The notes under the pieces are model-generated. The model did no database searches and was not told the origin of the DNA. It saw only the letters and a program-made list of their open reading frames with translations. The translations under genes were made by a program, and so were the position numbers. 54,966 nucleotides of DNA from an uncultured Lachnospiraceae bacterium (lineage in GTDB: Bacteria; Bacillota; Clostridia; Lachnospirales; Lachnospiraceae). The DNA lies in NCBI GenBank assembly GCA_910586255.1, contig CAJUHR010000030.1, forward strand, positions 3,740-58,705, given 5' to 3'. Shown piece by piece: positions 41,689 to 49,590 of the stretch. How positions within the stretch are numbered: position 1 is the first letter of the stretch; each line of letters starts with the position of its first letter.

Positions 41689-42720
41689 ATGGATTACAAA
41701 AAAGCCGGGGTGGACATTGAGGCGGGCTATAAGTCCGTGGAGCTGATGAAGGAGCATGTGAAAAAAACCATGCGGGAGGAGGTTTTAGGAGGTCTGGGAG
41801 GATTTTCCGGGGCGTTTTCTTTGTCAAAGATCAAGGAGATGGAGGAGCCGGTGCTTTTGTCCGGCACGGACGGCTGCGGCACCAAGGTAAAGCTGGCCAT
41901 CATTATGGACAGGCATGACACCATCGGCATCGATGCGGTGGCCATGTGCGTCAATGATATTGCCTGTGCCGGCGGAGAGCCGCTGTTTTTCTTAGACTAC
42001 ATCGCCTGCGGAAAGAATTATCCGGAGAAAATTGCAGATATTGTGAAGGGTGTGGCAGAGGGCTGCATCCAGTCGGAGGCTGCATTGATCGGCGGGGAGA
42101 CTGCGGAGCATCCGGGGCTGATGCCGGAGGAGGACTATGATCTGGCCGGATTTGCGGTGGGAGTCTGCGACAGGAAGGATATGATTACCGGTGAAAATCT
42201 GAAGGCAGGGGATGTGCTGATTGGCATGGCCTCCACCGGGGTGCACAGCAACGGATTTTCTCTGGTTCGGAAGGTGTTTGAGAAGGAGATGACAAGGGAA
42301 GGGCTGAATACTTCCTATGAAGAGCTGGGAAAGACTTTGGGGGAGGCTTTGCTTGCGCCTACGAGAATCTATGTAAAGGCGTTAAAGAGCCTGAAAAATG
42401 CGGGAGTAATCGTCAGGGCCTGCAGCCATATTACCGGCGGCGGCTTCTATGAGAATGTGCCCCGCATGCTTAAGGATGGCACCCGGGCTGTCATTAAGAA
42501 GGACAGCTATCCTGTTCCGGCTATTTTTAAGCTGATGGCGGCAAAGGGTGATATTGCAGAGGAGATGATGTACAACACCTTCAACATGGGCCTGGGGATG
42601 ATCGTGGCCGTGGATCCGGCCGATGCAGATCGGGCCATGGAGGCGATCCGGGCAGCCGGCGATACTCCCTATGTAGTGGGCTCTGTGGAGGCAGGAGAAA
42701 AGGGAGTGGATTTATGCTGA
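41689..42720 (+). CDS. purM: Phosphoribosylformylglycinamidine cyclo-ligase (AIR synthetase)
   Basis: Closes the imidazole ring of AIR using ATP. The 343-aa product has YKKAGVDIEAG, SGTDGCGTKVKLA, AMCVNDIACAGGEPLFFLDY, IGGETAEHPG and MASTGVHSNGFSLVRKV. ATG 41689 follows GTGGAGG. It overlaps purN by 7 bases, implying translational coupling. Confidence 0.97.
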   Translation: MDYKKAGVDIEAGYKSVELMKEHVKKTMREEVLGGLGGFSGAFSLSKIKEMEEPVLLSGTDGCGTKVKLAIIMDRHDTIGIDAVAMCVNDIACAGGEPLFFLDYIACGKNYPEKIADIVKGVAEGCIQSEAALIGGETAEHPGLMPEEDYDLAGFAVGVCDRKDMITGENLKAGDVLIGMASTGVHSNGFSLVRKVFEKEMTREGLNTSYEELGKTLGEALLAPTRIYVKALKSLKNAGVIVRACSHITGGGFYENVPRMLKDGTRAVIKKDSYPVPAIFKLMAAKGDIAEEMMYNTFNMGLGMIVAVDPADADRAMEAIRAAGDTPYVVGSVEAGEKGVDLC

Positions 42721-43307
42721 GAGTGGGAGTGATGGTGTCCGGTGGGGGAACGAATCTGCAGGCGATTTTGGATGCTCTGGATGCAGGAAAAATCACCAAT
42801 GCCGAGATTGTGGTGGTTATCAGCAACAATCCGGGGGCCTATGCCCTGGAGCGGGCGAGAAAGCATGGGACAGAGGCGGTGTGTCTGTCGCCGAAGGATT
42901 TTCCGGATCGGGCTGCCTTCGAGCAGGCGTTTCTTGAAAAAGTGGATTCCTATGAGTTGGATCTGATCGTTCTGGCCGGATTTTTGGTAAGGATTCCGGA
43001 GGAGATGGTCAAAAAATATGAGAGAAGGATCATTAATGTCCATCCGTCCCTGATTCCATCCTTCTGCGGCGTGGGTTATTACGGATTGAAGGTTCACGAG
43101 GCGGCTCTGGCAAGAGGGGTAAGGGTGACGGGAGCTACGGTGCATTTTGTGGACGGCGGCATGGATACGGGACCCATCCTTTTGCAGAAAGCAGTGGAGG
43201 TAAAGGACGGGGATACGCCGGAGATTTTGCAGCGGCGGGTAATGGAGGAGGCCGAGTGGGTGATATTGCCCAAGGCTATTGATCTGCTTGCCAACGGAAA
43301 GCTTTAG
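42714..43307 (+). CDS. purN: Phosphoribosylglycinamide formyltransferase
   Basis: Transfers a formyl group from 10-formyl-THF to GAR. The 197-aa product has VMVSGGGTNLQAILDA, ISNNPGAYALERA, NVHPSLIPSF and the catalytic HFVDGGMDTGPI. It starts inside the end of purM. Length normal; all catalytic Asn/His/Asp positions are present. Confidence 0.96.
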   Translation: MLRVGVMVSGGGTNLQAILDALDAGKITNAEIVVVISNNPGAYALERARKHGTEAVCLSPKDFPDRAAFEQAFLEKVDSYELDLIVLAGFLVRIPEEMVKKYERRIINVHPSLIPSFCGVGYYGLKVHEAALARGVRVTGATVHFVDGGMDTGPILLQKAVEVKDGDTPEILQRRVMEEAEWVILPKAIDLLANGKL

Positions 43308-43347
43308 GTGGGGAATTTGGACGGTTGCGAAAATATGGAGGAAAAAG

Positions 43348-44622
43348 ATGAAGGTTTTGATTGTAGGCGGCGGCGGCCGGGAGCATGCGATTGCGTGGAA
43401 GGTGGCCAAAAGCCCTAAGGTGGAAAAACTCTACTGTGCCCCGGGAAACGCTGGGATTGCTCAGGTGGCGGAATGTGTAAATATCGGCGTGATGGATTTT
43501 GAAAAGCTTACGGCCTTTGCGAAGGAGAAGGACATTGACCTGACCATTGTGGCTCCGGACGATCCGCTGGCGGCCGGGGCGGTGGACGCCTTTGAGGAAG
43601 CCGGTTTTCGGGCCTTCGGACCCAGAAAAAATGCCGCCATATTGGAGGGATCAAAGGCCTTTTCCAAAGATCTGATGAAGAAATACGGGATTCCCACGGC
43701 AGCTTATGAGACCTTTGACTCGGCGGATGAGGCCCTGGCTTATCTGGAAACGGCGGATATGCCCATTGTTCTTAAGGCAGACGGCCTGGCGTTGGGAAAG
43801 GGTGTTCTGATCTGCAATACCCTTGAGGAGGCCCGGGCCGGAGTGCGTACTTTGATGCTGGACAAGCAGTTCGGATCTGCCGGGAACCGGATTGTTGTGG
43901 AAGAATTTATGACCGGCCGGGAGGTCTCGGTGCTCTCCTTTGTGGACGGAAAAAATATTAAGATCATGACATCCGCCCAGGATCACAAGCGGGCAAAGGA
44001 CGGGGATCAGGGATTAAATACCGGCGGCATGGGAACCTTTTCCCCCAGCCCCTTCTACACGGAGGAAATTGACGCCTTCTGCAGGGAGCATATCTATCAG
44101 CCTACGGTGGATGCCATGAGGGCAGAGGGCCGGGAGTTTAAGGGCGTGATTTTCTTCGGCCTGATGCTGACAAAGAAGGGGCCGAAGGTTTTAGAGTACA
44201 ATGCCCGGTTCGGGGATCCGGAGACCCAGGTGGTGCTGCCCCGGATGAAGAATGATCTGGTGGAGGTTTTTGAGGCCTGTATAGACGGGACCCTGGACCG
44301 GATCAGCCTGGAATTTGAGGACAATGCGGTGGTGTGTGTGGTGCTGGCATCGGAGGGATACCCGGAGCATTATGAGAAGGGATATGTGATTTCCGGTCTG
44401 GAAAGGTTTGAGGCGGCCGATGGATATTATGTGTTCCATGCGGGAAGTAAGCTTGATGAGGAAGGCAGGATTGTCACAAACGGCGGACGGGTGCTGGGAG
44501 TGACGGCTGTAGGCGGAAATTTAAAGGAAGCTCGGGCAAATGCCTATCAGGCGGCAGAGTGGGTGGAATTTGGCAATAAGTATATGAGACATGATATCGG
44601 GAAGGCCATTGAGGATTTATAG
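43348..44622 (+). CDS. purD: Phosphoribosylamine-glycine ligase
   Basis: ATP-grasp enzyme joining glycine to phosphoribosylamine. The 424-aa product has VLIVGGGGREHAIAWK, the ATP-grasp core (VLKADGLALGKGV), SPSPFYTEEID and YNARFGDPETQVVLPRM. ATG 43348 follows GGAGG; the open frame to 43279 overlaps purN. Last pur gene here; purH/purF/purL must lie elsewhere. Confidence 0.97.
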   Translation: MKVLIVGGGGREHAIAWKVAKSPKVEKLYCAPGNAGIAQVAECVNIGVMDFEKLTAFAKEKDIDLTIVAPDDPLAAGAVDAFEEAGFRAFGPRKNAAILEGSKAFSKDLMKKYGIPTAAYETFDSADEALAYLETADMPIVLKADGLALGKGVLICNTLEEARAGVRTLMLDKQFGSAGNRIVVEEFMTGREVSVLSFVDGKNIKIMTSAQDHKRAKDGDQGLNTGGMGTFSPSPFYTEEIDAFCREHIYQPTVDAMRAEGREFKGVIFFGLMLTKKGPKVLEYNARFGDPETQVVLPRMKNDLVEVFEACIDGTLDRISLEFEDNAVVCVVLASEGYPEHYEKGYVISGLERFEAADGYYVFHAGSKLDEEGRIVTNGGRVLGVTAVGGNLKEARANAYQAAEWVEFGNKYMRHDIGKAIEDL

Positions 44623-44640
44623 GATCGCTGTTACGTCATC

Positions 44641-44688
44641 AAAAACCGCGTCTCGCATCTATCCTGGATGTTGGGATGCGGTTTGTAT
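44641..44688 (+). terminator. Possible terminator after purD
   Basis: AAACCGC (44643-44649) can pair with GCGGTTT (44678-44684), or CGCATC with GATGCG inside it. The T-rich tail (TTTGTATTTG) is interrupted, so strength is uncertain. Confidence 0.4.
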
Positions 44689-44741
44689 TTGCCATAGCAT
44701 ATATCGTGGTATATACTATAGGCATAAGGAGATATATGCAT

Positions 44742-44915
44742 ATGATGACGGCGAAATTATTTGAAAATGGCAGAAGCCAGGCGGTTCGTCTGCCGAAGAG
44801 TATGGCCGTGTCAGGGCGGAGCTTGAAAAACAGAGGGCGCCTACTGCAACAATTAAATTTTTGCAAGGCCTTGACAGCGAAAGAGCATAGTGATATATTA
44901 TTAATAAGCAAATGA
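44742..44915 (+). pseudogene. VapB/MazE-type antitoxin fragment
   Basis: The N-terminus MMTAKLFENGRSQAVRLPK is the swapped-hairpin DNA-binding start of VapB-type antitoxins, preceded by AAGGAG. The typical continuation is lost: the frame runs into SMAVSGRSLKNRGRLLQQL and stops. Another frame there reads GRVRAELEKQRAPTATIKFL, so two gene remnants are joined. No toxin gene follows. Confidence 0.7.
44871..44899 (+). promoter_or_regulatory. Promoter of the manganese-riboswitch transcript
   Basis: TTGACA (44871-44876), 17-bp spacer, TATATT (44894-44899). Start near 44906 is just before the aptamer's first helix at 44912. Confidence 0.88.
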
Positions 44916-45007
44916 AAGGGAGTAGCGAACATCCGTTGCGGATGTATTTGAAATCGTCAGCCGATGCCGAGAGGCATCCGTATCAAATGAGACAGCAAGA
45001 CTTTTAT
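44912..45007 (+). promoter_or_regulatory. yybP-ykoY manganese riboswitch
   Basis: Matches the family core: P1 ATGAAAG (44912-44918) with CTTTTAT (45001-45007), GGGAGTAGC loop L1, hairpin CATCCG-TTG-CGGATG, P3 ATTTGA with TCAAAT, L3 ATCGTCAGCC, hairpin GATGCC-GAGA-GGCATC, and the 3' signature AGCAAGACTTT. In known members Mn2+ docks L1 to L3 and stabilises P1. Here the P1 3' strand is also the 5' arm of the terminator at 44997, so Mn2+ should favour read-through. Confidence 0.9.
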
Positions 45008-45038
45008 TGTGGCAGATGTCATGGTAAAAGTCTTTTTT
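44997..45038 (+). terminator. Riboswitch-controlled terminator
   Basis: AAGACTTTTA (44997-45006) pairs perfectly with TAAAAGTCTT (45025-45034), followed by TTTT. Its 5' arm overlaps the P1 helix of the manganese aptamer, giving mutually exclusive structures. Confidence 0.9.
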
Positions 45039-45166
45039 GTTTCATAGAAAATTGCGTCCTATGAAACAAAAACGCTCCGCAAGGATGCGCACTACGCGCA
45101 AAGGAAGATGGCTGCTGCCGCAGCCGCGCTCCGGCGCGAGAGTCCGGCTTGCCGGACTCTTTTTTA
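45034..45166 (+). other. Structured leader: 14-bp hairpin, GC hairpins and a second terminator
   Basis: TTTTTGTTTCATAG (45034-45047) pairs perfectly with CTATGAAACAAAAA (45059-45072), using the T tract of the riboswitch terminator. GGCTGC-TGCC-GCAGCC and CGCGCT-CC-GGCGCG follow. The stretch ends in AGAGTCCGG-CTTG-CCGGACTCT (45139-45160) with a T run, a good intrinsic terminator. So two terminators lie between the promoter and the first gene. Confidence 0.75.
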
Positions 45167-45218
45167 TTTTCGCGGCACGGGCCACAGAAGCTTGTTCACA
45201 AGGAAAGGGGGAAAACAT

Positions 45219-45641
45219 ATGACAGAGGAGAAAAGACAAAAGGAAATCCGTGAGGCAATCCAGGCGGGAGAACGAGCGCTCACAAGCCTTGGAAACGCAA
45301 AAGAGCAGCTGGATAGCGCGAGAAACTGGGGAATCTTTGATATGATGGGAGGAGGATTTTTTACAAGTCTCGTCAAACATTCCAAACTCGATAATGCGTC
45401 TTCATACATGGAGATGGCAAAGGCCGATTTGCAGAGATTCAAAAAGGAACTGAGAGACATTCCCGACTATGAGGAATTAAAGGTTGATATTGGCAGTTTC
45501 CTTTCATTTGCTGATTTTTTCTTTGACGGACTGGTGGTGGACTACATGGTTCAGTCCAGAATCAATGATACGAGAGACAAGGTGCAGACGGCAATCCGCA
45601 AGGTGGAGGAAATGCTCACAGAGCTCCGGCGCCGGAAATGA
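45219..45641 (+). CDS. Unknown 140-aa helical protein downstream of the manganese riboswitch
   Basis: No recognised family. The product is almost all helical and charged (for example RQKEIREAIQAGERALTSLG and AKADLQRFKKELRDIPDYEE), with a hydrophobic stretch near the middle (MMGGGFFTSLV) and another in SFADFFFDGLVVDYMV. It ends in a basic RRRK. No signal peptide. ATG 45219 follows GGAAAGGGGG. It is the first gene after the riboswitch and lies 38 bases before the YccF gene. A membrane-associated or metal-stress role is possible but rests only on position. Confidence 0.8.
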   Translation: MTEEKRQKEIREAIQAGERALTSLGNAKEQLDSARNWGIFDMMGGGFFTSLVKHSKLDNASSYMEMAKADLQRFKKELRDIPDYEELKVDIGSFLSFADFFFDGLVVDYMVQSRINDTRDKVQTAIRKVEEMLTELRRRK

Positions 45642-45679
45642 GACAGGATAGAAACAGTAGTAGGAAGGGAGATGCTTAT

Positions 45680-46039
45680 ATGGGATGTCTGGGAAATTTG
45701 ATTTGGTTTGTCTGCGGCGGTGCAATCAGCGGTTTGAGCTGGTGCCTGGCGGGATGCCTTTGGTGTGCTACGATTATTGGAATACCGGTGGGAATCCAGT
45801 GCTTTAAGCTGGCATCGCTCAGCTTCTTCCCCTTTGGGAAGCAGATAATATACGGCGGCGGTGCGTGCTCGTTTTTGATGAATATTATATGGCTGCTTGT
45901 ATCGGGCCTTCCTCTGGCGTTGGAGCATTTGACAATCGGGCTTTTGCTTTGCATCACTGTGATAGGAATACCTTTTGGCTTACAGCAGTTTAAGCTGGCA
46001 AAGCTGGCTCTGATGCCGTTTGGAGCAGAGATTTTGTAG
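45680..46039 (+). CDS. YccF-domain inner membrane protein
   Basis: A 119-aa membrane protein with two copies of the YccF repeat. Each has a hydrophobic helix followed by TIIGIPVGIQCFKLASLSFFPFG or TVIGIPFGLQQFKLAKLALMPFG. Four hydrophobic segments are expected. ATG 45680 follows GGAAGGGAG; an upstream in-frame ATG at 45638 overlaps the previous gene. The family's function is unknown. Its place in a manganese-riboswitch transcript is unusual. Confidence 0.9.
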   Translation: MGCLGNLIWFVCGGAISGLSWCLAGCLWCATIIGIPVGIQCFKLASLSFFPFGKQIIYGGGACSFLMNIIWLLVSGLPLALEHLTIGLLLCITVIGIPFGLQQFKLAKLALMPFGAEIL

Positions 46040-46212
46040 GAAAGCATGGAGTATCTTGCTTCAAGAGTATTGGAATGTTCTAATGTGACATATTTTGTCA
46101 GATAGGAATCCTGTAAGGTCAATGAGGCCGGCAGATTATAACTTTTTTAACTCCTGCCTTTTGAAAGGATGATAGAGAACCGAGTATACTACTTAAATAG
46201 AAGGAATATATC

Positions 46213-46570
46213 GTTAAAATTTTATCTTGCCATTGCCCTGCAAAGATGCGAAGTCACCTTGAATAAACAAAGAAGAAATGATATATATAGAAAAGCTGGA
46301 TGTCGCCCAGCTTTGTCCGTGCATCTGCTGTTTTAAAATGCCATAGAGCTCCTTTCTGTTTCCGCCATATTTAACCAGCTTCCATGTTTTGGTGTGTAGT
46401 GGAATTCCTATGCTTCCGGTGGGCTTTTGCCAGCACGTGCCGCCAACCGCCAAGTGGTTCGGTAAACTTGAAGATGCTTGCCGTACCCAGACCGTATGTA
46501 TTCCGAAATCTATCCTTTCGCAGTAACCTGGCTGTGGAAGTTGGGTATCCGGGTTGGTATGGATGGTGAG
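46213..46570 (-). pseudogene. IS630-family transposase remnant
   Basis: On the minus strand, one frame reads RFRNTYGLGTASIFKFTEPL then GGWRHV, matching the catalytic-domain segment of IS630-type DDE transposases. A second frame reads EFHYTPKHGSWLNMAETE, a hallmark of the same family further on. The intervening catalytic DNLNTH part is missing and frames shift, so this is an internally deleted relic. No terminal repeats were identified. Confidence 0.75.
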
Positions 46571-47060
46571 AAAGCCCTCGATGGATCATAAGAAGGAGAG
46601 AGCGATGAGAAAGGAGAAGGCGTGGTTTAAATGTTTGCCGGAGAAGCTTTTGGGGGCGCGAAGAGATAATTTTTGCATTGTGTTCATTGCCAATAAGATC
46701 GCAGGCATGTTGGGGGAAGATAAGCTGGTCTGGGAAGGTGCATGACATGAAGCTTGGAACGAAGAAAACAACATTTGACTATATATTGCCGGCAGGTTTC
46801 TGTGTGCTGATCGCAATTACAGTGTATCCGTTTTTGCAGAAGTATTTTGCAGGCGGTATGACCTTGGGAGCAGTAAAGGATTGACGAAAACGGTGTGATG
46901 GACCCCACGGGCAACAGCTATACCACAGCAAGCCGGAGCAGTTTGATGCCAATTATGACGCCATGCTTAAAGCCTTTGAAGGCAGCGGCATGTATGAGGG
47001 GAGAAGATGATGGGAGATATTGTTAAGGCGCAGGTGAAAATGCCGGAGGAATAGACGCCT
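46571..47060 (+). pseudogene. Gene fragments between the IS relic and the ZIP transporter gene
   Basis: 46747-46884 reads MKLGTKKTTFDYILPAGFCV then LIAITVYPFLQKYFAGGMTL, resembling the first membrane helix of a sugar ABC permease before a stop. Around 46885-47007 two frames joined by a one-base shift read DENGVMDPTGNS and LYHSKPEQFDANYDAMLKAF, the end of an unknown gene. The stretch 46596-46745 has an ORF (HKKERAMRKEKAWFKCLPEK) without known domain. The area looks like stacked gene debris. Confidence 0.5.
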
Positions 47061-47093
47061 GAATTGAGTTTTGCACCTGTTTTAATCACCCAT

Positions 47094-47126
47094 CTCCCTG
47101 TAGACAGATATACTGAATACAGGGAG
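47094..47126 (+). promoter_or_regulatory. Hairpin enclosing the ribosome binding site of the ZIP gene
   Basis: CTCCCTGTA (47094-47102) pairs perfectly with TACAGGGAG (47118-47126). The right arm covers most of the ribosome site AGGGAGG (47121-47127), seven bases before the ATG. Translation could be limited by this fold. Confidence 0.65.
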
Positions 47127-47133
47127 GTGTATT

Positions 47134-47937
47134 ATGAACGATATCGTATTAATGGCATTGCTCGCAACATTGGGGACTTGGGCTGTGACGGCTCTGGGGG
47201 CGGCAACGGTGGTTTTTTTCCGTTCTCCCAATCCGAAGGCATTAAATTTGATGCTTGGATTTGCCTCCGGGGTGATGATTGCGGCAAGCTTTTGGTCTTT
47301 ACTGCAGCCGGCCATTGAGCGGGCGGAGGAGATATCCAGTCTGCCGGCCTATGTGGTGGCAACCGCAGGTTTTATGTCCGGCGCAGTTTTTATGTGGGGA
47401 TCGGATAAGATCGTCACCTACGCTCAGGGAAGAATGAACGCAGGAAGCGGAAAGGCCAATGACCGGCTGAACCGGATTATTATGCTTGTGCTTTCCATCA
47501 CTTTGCACAACATACCGGAAGGGCTGGCAGTGGGGGTGGCCTTCGGGGCCTTGCCCAGGGAGGGATATATGATGGAGAGCCTGATGGGAGCTGTAAGCAT
47601 TGCCATTGGCATCGGGCTGCAGAATTTCCCTGAGGGAGCGGCTGTATCGATTCCTCTGAGGAGAGAAGGCTTTTCACGAAAAAGGAGCTTCTTTTTGGGG
47701 CAGGCGTCTGGGATTGTGGAGCCCATTGCCGGGGTGATCGGAGCCGTTTTGGTGGTTTATGTGGAGGCTATTCTGCCCTTTGCCCTTTCCTTTGCGGCAG
47801 GGGCCATGATCCTGGTGGCAGTCCATGAGCTGATTCCGGAGTGCCAGAGGAATCAGAGCGATCAGCCCTATTTTGCCACCATGGGGATTGTCACCGGATT
47901 TGCGGTGATGATGCTTTTGGACGTGATGCTGGGATAG
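47134..47937 (+). CDS. ZIP-family divalent metal transporter
   Basis: Predicted transporter of zinc, manganese or related ions across the cytoplasmic membrane. The 267-aa product has about eight hydrophobic helices, with metal-site motifs in helices 4 and 5: ITLHNIPEGLAVGVA and GIGLQNFPEGAAV, plus HELIPE near the C-terminus. The cytoplasmic loop after helix 3 lacks a His-rich stretch. This is the GufA-like bacterial branch. ATG 47134 follows AGGGAGG, part of a hairpin. It lies about 2.1 kb past the manganese riboswitch, with debris in between. Confidence 0.92.
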   Translation: MNDIVLMALLATLGTWAVTALGAATVVFFRSPNPKALNLMLGFASGVMIAASFWSLLQPAIERAEEISSLPAYVVATAGFMSGAVFMWGSDKIVTYAQGRMNAGSGKANDRLNRIIMLVLSITLHNIPEGLAVGVAFGALPREGYMMESLMGAVSIAIGIGLQNFPEGAAVSIPLRREGFSRKRSFFLGQASGIVEPIAGVIGAVLVVYVEAILPFALSFAAGAMILVAVHELIPECQRNQSDQPYFATMGIVTGFAVMMLLDVMLG

Positions 47938-47973
47938 TGGAAAAATTGCGGAAGTGACAGGCGACAAAGGGAA

Positions 47974-48023
47974 GCGCCGCAGACTGCCGGGGAGAGATCC
48001 CGGGCCGGTCTGCGGAGCTTTTG
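47974..48023 (+). terminator. Terminator-like hairpin after the ZIP gene
   Basis: CCGCAGAC (47977-47984) pairs with GTCTGCGG (48008-48015), with CCGGG/CCCGG nested inside. A short T run (CTTTTG) follows. It marks the boundary with the minus-strand mobile element. Confidence 0.6.
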
Positions 48024-48026
48024 CCT

Positions 48027-48312
48027 TTACAAAAGCTCCTTATCAAGAAGGAAATCAATCAGATTGATATTCAGAACACCTTTCTCATACAACGAGGTTT
48101 GCAACCAAGCCCTGCTCCGCAAGCTCCATGATTTCCATAAATGCGGGTCTTGTGAAACTAACGCCCGAAAATCCGTCATCATAGAAGAAACGGGGATTCG
48201 GCAGCTTATTCTCCTTTGCGTACTTTTCGAGAATGGCTTTTTGATTCTGAATACTGCCCGATATGCCGTTTTTCTCATCGTCACGGGAAAGCCTTGCATA
48301 CAGGGCGGTAAT
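48027..48312 (-). pseudogene. Serine recombinase stub fused to the relaxase end
   Basis: The minus strand reads ALYARLSRDDEKNGISGSIQ and NQKAILEKYAKENKLPNPRF, then FYDDGFSGVSFTRPAFMEIM: the N-terminal ~75 residues of a large serine recombinase of mobilizable elements. It stops soon after (LAEQGLVANLVV). A short tail in another frame (LYEKGVLNINLIDFLLDKEL) may be the remaining C-terminal end of the same or another gene. The start is replaced by relaxase sequence (VTEQIT). Confidence 0.75.
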
Positions 48313-49015
48313 CTGCTCCGTAACGCCTGATTTTTCTTTCCGCAAGGTTTCCTTTTCGGTTGGTGATGCTCTGCGGATTTTGTTTTGCAGCTTGGTACGA
48401 CAGGCAAGCTGCTTTATCCATCTCAGCCTGCAATTTTTCTCTGTCCGCATATAAATCTTCAATCGTTTCAATACCGTATTTGCTCATATACCGCACCTGT
48501 TCGGAAAACTCCTCAAGTTTTTTCAAATCTTCCTTGAGGTATGGACTGGTAGGCTTATAATCCGTATTTTTAGGCAAGTAACCGAGTAAATAGCAGTAGT
48601 GCAGATACAGCTTGTAGATATGGCTTGTTCTTTGAAAAGGCTGAAACCATTCCCGTAAATCCTGCGGCATTTGGGACGGATAGTTGATTGTTGCCCTGCG
48701 GTTTCCGAAGGAAGCGTATGCGCCCATTGTCCTCTGGATATTTTCGGGAGTCCATCTTTCATCCAGCGTATCAAGCCTTGTGAAATGCTCGTACTGCGGT
48801 AATCGTATCTTCCAATGCTTGCCCGCAAAGTCGGTAATATAGACTTTTCGCCGCAGATAATCCTCCATATAATAGGGACGGCGGCTGACATAGGAAAATA
48901 CATTGTAGAGGTCTTGCAGGTCAGCGGTTCTCGCCACCGTTTTTTCTGGGTTTTCCACATAGGCAATAAGGTCTTTCAATCGACCTTTAATATGCCATAG
49001 ACTTGTCGTAGCCAT
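48313..49015 (-). pseudogene. Internally deleted MobA-type relaxase
   Basis: The start MATTSLWHIKGRLKDLIAYV matches mobilization relaxases, followed by ENPEKTVARTADLQDLYNVF. It then jumps into the central/C-terminal part (RRPYYMEDYLRRKVYITDFA; EWFQPFQRTSHIYKLYLHYC). The catalytic His triad and Tyr region are missing. Near 48400 the frame shifts from LQAEMDKAA to CRTKLQNKIRRASPTEKETL. It overlaps mobC by one base (TAATG). Nicking activity is not expected. Confidence 0.8.
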
Positions 49016-49317
49016 TATGCCGCCTCCTGTAAATCAAGGATCAGACTTTCGATTTCCTTGCAGATTTCAAGGGCAGTAGGCTCGAATCTTGCACAGCTTT
49101 TGAAACTGCTATGGACTGCGTAGAGTGCTTCGAGCACTTCCCAAAATTCTTTTTGGGGTTGTGATTTAGGCTTCTTGCCTTTGCAAAGCTGGCGGATAAA
49201 TGCCGATTGAGACAACCCGCACACTGCCGCAAAGCGTTTCAGTTTTTCGTTTTCTTCTTCGGTCAGCCGTACTTTTATTCTCACTTTTTTATTGTTTTCT
49301 TTGTTCAAAAATAACAT
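49015..49317 (-). CDS. Mobilization relaxosome accessory protein MobC
   Basis: A 100-aa ribbon-helix-helix-type protein: VRIKVRLTEEENEKLKRFAA and CGLSQSAFIRQLCKG are typical of the MobC family, which helps the relaxase bind oriT. The start ATG at 49317 follows GGAG. It appears intact, but its relaxase partner is deleted. It is transcribed away from the hairpin cluster at 49356-49423. Confidence 0.88.
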   Translation of the reverse strand: MLFLNKENNKKVRIKVRLTEEENEKLKRFAAVCGLSQSAFIRQLCKGKKPKSQPQKEFWEVLEALYAVHSSFKSCARFEPTALEICKEIESLILDLQEAA

Positions 49318-49355
49318 CTCCGTTCTTGTGTTTTATCTTCATTGAGCAGGGTCAT

Positions 49356-49423
49356 AGGGCGGCACGCCCTGAGTTTAGTCCGCACCCATAAGGGTGCGGA
49401 TTGGGATTGTGGGGGCACAATCC
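49356..49423. other. Three adjacent hairpins, candidate oriT of the mobilizable element
   Basis: AGGGCG-GCA-CGCCCT (49356-49370), TCCGCACCC-ATAA-GGGTGCGGA (49379-49400) and GGATTGTG-GGGG-CACAATCC (49404-49423) are all perfect. They lie just upstream of mobC, where oriT is found in such elements. No nic sequence could be confirmed. Confidence 0.6.
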
Positions 49424-49590
49424 GATGCCCGCTATTCCTGTGGACATCGTCTTTCTCTTCGCCGTTCTACCCAAATGTCGTTCCTGCCCCTGTTTTTTCA
49501 ACGGCGTTGTCTCACTCACTCCCCGAAAGAGAGGTCATCGCAAAATCATATCCCATTCAGACGGTCGTTCAGTTGTAATCGGCAAAACAA

